From Candidatus Uhrbacteria bacterium (lineage in GTDB: Bacteria; Patescibacteriota; Patescibacteriia; UBA9934; UBA11717): a DNA stretch of 8,444 nt. Shown in pieces: positions 5,402-8,444 of the stretch. Made by a program: the position numbers and the translations under genes. Location: positions 1 through 8,444 of the forward strand of contig JABMPK010000088.1 in NCBI GenBank assembly GCA_013203725.1, written 5' to 3'. Below the pieces are notes generated by a model, which saw only the letters and a program-made list of their open reading frames with translations, had not been told where the DNA came from and ran no database searches. Numbering within the stretch: the first letter of the stretch is position 1; each line of letters starts with the position of its first letter.

Positions 5402-5474
5402 GTGCCGCGAGTCAGAATTGAACTGACGACACGTGGCTCTTCAGGCCACTGCTCTACCACTGAGCTACCGCGGC
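5400..5474 (-). tRNA. tRNA-Phe (anticodon GAA)
   Basis: The acceptor is GCCGCGG/TCGCGGC and the D arm TAGCTCAGTGG is standard. The anticodon stem GTGGC/GCCAC carries loop CTGAAGA (anticodon GAA), and the T arm and encoded CCA (5402-5400) are standard. The CCA end merges into repeat element A. Confidence 0.95.
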
Positions 5475-5516
5475 TGGTATTGTCCCACTTCGCTCTTTGG
5501 GGAGCTACGTTAGGGA

Positions 5517-5602
5517 CATTCGACTTCCTTCGATCGCTACTTTCCTTAGCCTGTGGTCGAAGACCATGAGCAAAGTTGATGGCAATCAAACGAAGTCGAA
5601 TG
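5517..5602. repeat. inverted-repeat element B between tRNA-Phe and tRNA-Ile
   Basis: The ends, 5517-5534 and 5585-5602, are inverted copies matching at 16 of 18 positions (CATTCGACTTC...). An internal hairpin TGGTC-GAA-GACCA lies at 5554-5566. As with element A, its right end overlaps the CCA of the adjacent tRNA (Ile). The A/B pair looks like a MITE-like or REP-like element. Confidence 0.7.
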
Positions 5603-5677
5603 GTGGGCGTGCCAAGAATCGAACTTGGGACCTCAGCATTATCAGTGCTGCGCTCTAACCAACTGAGCTACACGCCC
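5601..5677 (-). tRNA. tRNA-Ile (anticodon GAT)
   Basis: The acceptor GGGCGTG/CACGCCC, the D arm TAGCTCAGTTGG, the anticodon stem CAGCA/TGCTG with loop CTGATAA (anticodon GAT), a standard T arm and an encoded CCA (5603-5601) are all present. In many bacteria this tRNA sits in the 16S-23S spacer; here it lies in a separate tRNA cluster. Confidence 0.96.
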
Positions 5678-5691
5678 GTGGGGTTCCGCTT

Positions 5692-5796
5692 GTAAAATCG
5701 CGATCTTTACGTTCAGGATTTCCGGTGCTCGACGCCGCACAGTGAGTGCGGCTTACTCCGCTCCTCAATCCTTCACGTAAATCTCATCAATTTTAC
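5692..5796. repeat. 105-bp nested imperfect palindrome, possible structured RNA
   Basis: Paired blocks from outside in are GTAAAAT (5692-5698)/ATTTTAC (5790-5796); GATcTTTACGT (5702-5712)/ACGTAAATC (5775-5783); AGGATT (5715-5720)/AATCCT (5767-5772); and GCCGCAC (5734-5740)/GTGCGGC (5746-5752), loop AGTGA. On the - strand the second and third blocks are separated by symmetrical GA/GA, which can form tandem sheared pairs. No ORF and no T tract. It lies directly upstream of tRNA-Ile. It could be a mobile palindromic repeat or a leader RNA. Confidence 0.55.
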
Positions 5797-5814
5797 TGCG
5801 CTCACGTTTTGCTT

Positions 5815-5834
5815 GTGAAATCTCGCAATTTCAC
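5815..5834. repeat. short palindrome resembling the outer arms of the 5692-5796 element
   Basis: GTGAAAT (5815-5821) and ATTTCAC (5828-5834) form a perfect 7-bp stem. Its whole sequence resembles GTAAA...TTTTAC at 5777-5796 and 5692-5710, giving three related hairpins in 145 bp. Confidence 0.5.
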
Positions 5835-5857
5835 TGCACTTCAAGGCACTCTATGAG

Positions 5858-5869
5858 ATCACTAGTGAT
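5858..5869. repeat. perfect 12-bp palindrome
   Basis: ATCACTAGTGAT lies in the gene-free stretch 5678-5962. It may be a protein-binding site; no adjacent promoter is evident. Confidence 0.3.
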
Positions 5870-5939
5870 GCCATGGGTGCTTGATAGCGGCGTTATCGTA
5901 CCAGTATTGGCGGTAATGTGCAAGGGGTGGGATAAAACA

Positions 5940-5957
5940 GCGCCCTCGGGTGGGCGC
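5940..5957 (-). terminator. intrinsic terminator after the 5963-6391 gene
   Basis: GCGCCC (5940-5945) pairs with GGGCGC (5952-5957). On the - strand it is followed by TGTTTTAT. It lies 5 bases beyond the stop codon. Confidence 0.75.
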
Positions 5958-5962
5958 AGGAG

Positions 5963-6391
5963 TTAGGAGCGGCTGTCAGAGCCGATTATAGCCGCTATTA
6001 GGGACTCTGGGCTTGGATCACAGAGAACGGTAATACCGTCTAGCATTGGTCGATTTTCGACCTTGAGCGCTACTAGTAGACATGCTTTTGGACCATGTCG
6101 CCACGCGCTCAGATATCTGGCGATCTTGCATGCCTTACCGGTTCTTCCGTCCGATGGCGATGTGAGTATCACTACGATATCTGCATAGATCGTAAACGAC
6201 CTTCGTGCCGCATTCCTGATTGTTGGCATGCCTTCGTAACCAAGAATCAACTTCGACGGAAACAGTGGTGGGTCGTAGTGTCGATCAAACTCTGCGACGA
6301 CACTCGTCTCAAACGTAATCGTCCTGGACAACGCAAAGATGGCCGGCAAGCCACCCGCATACTTCTCAGCGTGCAGAAAGTGGACTTGCAT
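5963..6391 (-). CDS. hypothetical protein, 142 aa
   Basis: No family recognised. The start is set at 6391 (MQVHFLHAEKY) because AAAGGAGGT (6405-6397) lies 5 bases before it. The longer form from 6427 would run through that Shine-Dalgarno and the promoter. The sequence has short alternating hydrophobic strands (ADIVVILTS, ACLLVALKV, ITVLCD) that suggest a small alpha/beta fold, with no signal peptide or clear membrane segment. The unit is self-contained: extended -10 promoter at 6411-6419, a ~13-nt leader consisting mostly of the Shine-Dalgarno, and a terminator 5 bases after the stop. Confidence 0.75.
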   Translation of the reverse strand: MQVHFLHAEKYAGGLPAIFALSRTITFETSVVAEFDRHYDPPLFPSKLILGYEGMPTIRNAARRSFTIYADIVVILTSPSDGRTGKACKIARYLSAWRHGPKACLLVALKVENRPMLDGITVLCDPSPESLIAAIIGSDSRS

Positions 6392-6410
6392 GACGGACCT
6401 CCTTTGATTG

Positions 6411-6419
6411 AGTATACCA
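6411..6419 (-). promoter_or_regulatory. extended -10 promoter of the 5963-6391 gene
   Basis: TGG-TATACT on the - strand; no good -35 lies at 16-18 bases. The start would be near 6404, immediately before the Shine-Dalgarno. Confidence 0.5.
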
Positions 6420-6504
6420 GAGATCAATTTTCAAATCCCAATTACAAATGTCCAATGAATGATCAAGGTCCAAATCTATGTGATCGAAAATGGTAGCGAG
6501 ATGT
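6420..6504. other. AT-rich intergenic tract without a gene
   Basis: A low-complexity stretch of CAAAT, CAATT and CCAAT-type words fills the gap between two - strand genes. I see no ORF, hairpin or terminator for the 6505-7644 gene here, so that gene may read through into its neighbour. Confidence 0.4.
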
Positions 6505-7644
6505 TTATGCTGCTAATATTTCTTGTTCAAGCTCTGGTGGGAGCTCTGAACCTGGTCGTTGGTTCACGTTGCCTATTTCTATAATATCTGCGCCGGCTGA
6601 TTCTGCTGTTTCTGGTTTGTTGAGCATATCCGGAAGATCTTTCATCTTCATCTTGCGAGCTTTTACCATCCAATCCAGTCCCTTTGTTGCAGCTTGCCCC
6701 GCTCTGGGATTGCGAATTAAGAACTGCCCGGTTTTGAAGACAGCTTTTGACGCCTTTCGTGACCCAGTAGTAGCTCTGATGAATGCTGCAGTCCTTGTGA
6801 GCAATTTTCCTGCCTTCATACCACCTTTGCCAGCCTTCGCGAGCTTCGTGGCTACTGCACCGAACCCTGTTAGATCGATCGCTAGGAATACGACACCCTC
6901 CAGACCGTGAAGCGCGCGCTTCCATCCGTTAAGTTCCTCTCCACCAAGAGTTTTACCAGCCCCGGCTTCCGCGAGCATCTTTGCTGGACCTGCGACTGGT
7001 ATGAAGTCCATTGCGCCTGCTGTGAATTTGAACAACCGCGACTTTGCTTCTGGATCCTTTTCGTTGATAACGGCGTCCAGGTTCTCTTTGATACCGTCGT
7101 ACGCAGCTTGCGCTTCGGGCGTCATAGAGTCCTTACCAGCAGTTTCTAACTGAGCAGCAAGATTGGCTACAATATCTCTTGCGCCATCAACGTTACCTTC
7201 TGCCAATTCAACGCCAACGTTTTCGATAGCATTCCTGAGTTCAGCTTTTACTGATTCAAAACTTTCAAGAGCCTGAACTTCTACCGCATCAGGATTAATA
7301 CTTGTACCTTCGAACGGATTCTCTCCCTCATCCATCGCGATTTCACTTGGATCAACGCCTTCATCTTCCGCCATCTCAACAAGTCGGAGTTTGACCTCGG
7401 ATTCTTCGAGCGGTTCTGTTCGCTCAGCGAGACCTTGCAAGATCTCTCCAGACATTTCACCGAGTGCCTCGTAGGTCTCACGTGAATCTTCCGTCTCTCC
7501 ACCGAACATTGCTTCCATATCCTCGTCAAAGCTCACTGGCTCCACTTCAGGTACAGCTTCCACGGCAACCTCATGCGTTGGGATCTCCATATCTTCTGGA
7601 GTAAGCCCCATGTCCTCTGGTGACGGCCCTGATTCAAAACCCAT
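6505..7644 (-). CDS. acidic protein with pre-toxin TG-like region, 379 aa
   Basis: Three parts. Residues 1-205 are highly acidic (Glu/Asp-rich, many MEE/DE clusters) and probably extended or helical. Residues ~208-262 read MDFIPVAGPAKMLAEAGAGK, then TLGGEELNGWKRALHG and a hydrophobic stretch ending DLTGFG. This closely follows the pattern of the pre-toxin TG domain (PT-TG), which precedes the toxin in secreted polymorphic toxins. Residues ~263-337 are strongly basic and Gly/Ala/Lys-rich, and the tail is acidic again. There is no signal peptide, and I cannot name a toxin domain after the TG-like region. The hydrophobic segment at ~246-266 could insert into a membrane. The ATG at 7644 lacks a Shine-Dalgarno; an extended -10 lies at 7672-7680. 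No obvious immunity gene is identified; the downstream 142-aa gene is the only candidate by position. The domain assignment is from memory of the motif. Confidence 0.75.
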   Translation of the reverse strand: MGFESGPSPEDMGLTPEDMEIPTHEVAVEAVPEVEPVSFDEDMEAMFGGETEDSRETYEALGEMSGEILQGLAERTEPLEESEVKLRLVEMAEDEGVDPSEIAMDEGENPFEGTSINPDAVEVQALESFESVKAELRNAIENVGVELAEGNVDGARDIVANLAAQLETAGKDSMTPEAQAAYDGIKENLDAVINEKDPEAKSRLFKFTAGAMDFIPVAGPAKMLAEAGAGKTLGGEELNGWKRALHGLEGVVFLAIDLTGFGAVATKLAKAGKGGMKAGKLLTRTAAFIRATTGSRKASKAVFKTGQFLIRNPRAGQAATKGLDWMVKARKMKMKDLPDMLNKPETAESAGADIIEIGNVNQRPGSELPPELEQEILAA

Positions 7645-7671
7645 ACATCAACGCTTAGTATTTATGAAGAC

Positions 7672-7680
7672 AGTATAGCA
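7672..7680 (-). promoter_or_regulatory. extended -10 promoter of the 6505-7644 gene
   Basis: TGC-TATACT on the - strand, with no clear -35. The start would be near 7665, giving a ~20-nt leader without a Shine-Dalgarno. Confidence 0.45.
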
Positions 7681-7731
7681 AATATACGGATCAGCTGTGG
7701 TCGTGGTTGTTTTGTCGCTGTATAAAAAAAC

Positions 7732-7749
7732 ACCTCGAATATGCGAGGT
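7732..7749 (-). terminator. intrinsic terminator after the transporter gene
   Basis: ACCTCG (7732-7737) pairs with CGAGGT (7744-7749). On the - strand it is followed by GTTTTTTT. It starts 4 bases after the stop of the 7754-8173 gene. Confidence 0.85.
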
Positions 7750-7753
7750 AGCG

Positions 7754-8173
7754 TTACGACAAGAGATATGCGCCAACTGCAACACAGAGAAGACCGACAG
7801 CCTTCGTAGGTGTGAACGGCTGATCTCCAAGGATGATCCAGCCAAAGCTCAGGAAGGCAATGAAGAGCGCCATGGCGATCCCGGGGTAGTTGGACTCTGC
7901 GTATTTCGGACTTGAAACCAGGACGTCGTACGCCGCTGTCCCAAGAATGCCGTTCAGTAGAATCCCGCTAATCAGTGCGCATACCAGCTGCTTGCCCGTT
8001 GGAATTGCTGGCAGAGATTTCCAGTTGATCGCGAATAGCACGAATGGTGCGCAAATCGTGACGATGATCGTTCCCCACGAGGAAGTGATTCCGGCCCACC
8101 TGTTGAGCAAGACCCAGCCTGCGAAGCCGGAGGCGACCATGAGGCAAAGGAGCAGGGGATGAATTGAGCTCAT
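7754..8173 (-). CDS. 5-TM EamA/DMT-type membrane protein
   Basis: Five hydrophobic segments in 139 aa: LLLCLMVASGFAGWVLL, WGTIIVTICAPFVLFAI, LVCALISGILLNGILG, IAMALFIAFLSFGWIILG and AVGLLCVAVGAYLLS. The last two match the end of an EamA domain (a ...GWIILG... helix, a short charged loop, then a Gly-rich helix). The size fits the single-domain, 5-TM branch of the drug/metabolite transporter superfamily, which probably works as a dimer in the inner membrane; the substrate is unknown. I place the start at ATG 8173, with a weak GGA upstream. An in-frame TTG at 8230 would add 19 polar residues but lies against the 16S terminator with no Shine-Dalgarno. It is followed directly by a terminator. Confidence 0.75.
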   Translation of the reverse strand: MSSIHPLLLCLMVASGFAGWVLLNRWAGITSSWGTIIVTICAPFVLFAINWKSLPAIPTGKQLVCALISGILLNGILGTAAYDVLVSSPKYAESNYPGIAMALFIAFLSFGWIILGDQPFTPTKAVGLLCVAVGAYLLS

Positions 8174-8236
8174 GTTGTTCCAATCAACAGGGTTGGATTG
8201 AGTTGTATCAAGCTGTGCATTTTTCGTCAATCAAAA

Positions 8237-8257
8237 AACCTCGCACTTTGCGAGGTT
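8237..8257 (-). terminator. intrinsic terminator of the 16S rRNA transcript
   Basis: AACCTCGCA (8237-8245) pairs with TGCGAGGTT (8249-8257) around a 3-nt loop. On the - strand it is followed by six T. Being ~155 bases past the 16S 3' end, it would end the rRNA transcript before any 23S gene. Confidence 0.88.
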
Positions 8258-8410
8258 CTCTTTGCAATAAATTTTTGGAGCCGGACAATCGTTTCCTAAG
8301 CGATTGTAACGTCAGTTGTTGTTCTGTTTTTGCAAGCTATGCTTGCTGTGCAGATTTATCTAGAAGACAAATCTCGACTCAACGTTTCCCCGTAGGAAAA
8401 CGTTCCATTG
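8258..8410 (-). other. structured 3' trailer of the 16S rRNA
   Basis: Four hairpins in ~125 bases: ACAATCG/CGATTGT (8285-8307), GCAAGC/GCTTGC (8332-8346), AGATTT/AAATCT (8352-8374) and AACGTTT/AAACGTT (8381-8404). The last lies 6 bases from the mature 16S end and is a likely processing site. No tRNA and no ORF. Confidence 0.55.
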
Positions 8411-8444
8411 AAAGGAGGTGATCCATCCACAGCTTCCGCTACGG
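8411..8444 (-). rRNA. rrs: 16S ribosomal RNA, 3' end (partial)
   Basis: The - strand reads CCGTAGCGGAAGC, then TGTGGATGGATC and ACCTCCTTT: the conserved last ~34 nt of 16S rRNA including the anti-Shine-Dalgarno. The gene continues past the right edge. The GTGGATGGATC variant, instead of the common GCGGTTGGATC, points to a divergent lineage. Confidence 0.95.

Noticed and set aside
5295..5834. CRISPR array or integron-like array
   Set aside because: The repeats are few, unequal and palindromic, have no regular spacers and no associated genes.
5858..5869. ATCACTAGTGAT resembling a cloning-vector junction
   Set aside because: The flanking bases do not match the vector polylinker I know; it is more likely a native palindrome.
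6392..6427. Longer start for the 142-aa protein
   Set aside because: The extension contains the extended -10 and a 9-base Shine-Dalgarno that fits the internal ATG at 6391.
6569..6910. Overlapping ORFs in other frames of the 379-aa gene
   Set aside because: They have low-complexity compositions that mirror the main frame, and no start signals.
8174..8230. TTG start extending the transporter by 19 residues
   Set aside because: The TTG lies directly against the 16S terminator T tract, has no Shine-Dalgarno, and would add a polar tail before the first membrane helix.

Overview
The window looks like a streamlined bacterial chromosome, most likely a member of the Candidate Phyla Radiation (Patescibacteria). 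This is an inference. It rests on short intergenic gaps, a terminator hairpin after almost every unit, many small proteins without recognisable homology, a divergent MurA, and a 16S rRNA gene that ends in its own terminator with no 23S gene behind it. TGA, TAG and TAA are all used as stops. The 16S tail at the right edge carries a normal anti-Shine-Dalgarno, and two genes have 9-10 base matches to it.

Left part, + strand (1-3524): a small charged coiled-coil protein (187-609); a 12-codon ORF with an ideal Shine-Dalgarno whose stop codon lies inside a terminator hairpin (637-687); then a promoter/operator and a tight three-gene operon (763-3473). The operon encodes a Cro/C1-type helix-turn-helix fused to MurA, an unknown 200-aa protein, and an RBBP9-like serine hydrolase whose C-terminus appears to be frameshifted by a 2-base duplication. 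Both junctions in the operon read TAGTATG. A bidirectional terminator closes it.

Middle (3500-3750, - strand): the most unusual stretch. A compact 72-nt tRNA-like element has a G3-U70 pair, A73 and an encoded CCA, but no normal D arm or anticodon arm. It sits between two strong sigma70-type promoters, each followed by a hairpin terminator. The second promoter would make a ~50-nt RNA that starts with 21 nt complementary to the tRNA-like element. Upstream is endonuclease III (nth, 3743-4426), then an unknown protein (4494-5012) with a perfect 19-bp palindrome over its -35.

5196-5677 (- strand): tRNA-Ile(GAT), tRNA-Phe(GAA) and tRNA-Pro(TGG). Related ~87-bp inverted-repeat elements abut the CCA ends of the Ile and Phe genes. 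The next ~285 bp have no gene but hold a 105-bp nested palindrome and smaller hairpins.

Right part (- strand): an unknown 142-aa protein (5963-6391), a 379-aa acidic protein with a region resembling the pre-toxin TG domain of polymorphic toxins (6505-7644), a 5-TM EamA/DMT-type protein (7754-8173), and the 3' end of 16S rRNA (8411-8444) with a structured trailer and terminator. Several promoters carry an extended -10 (TGnTATAnT).
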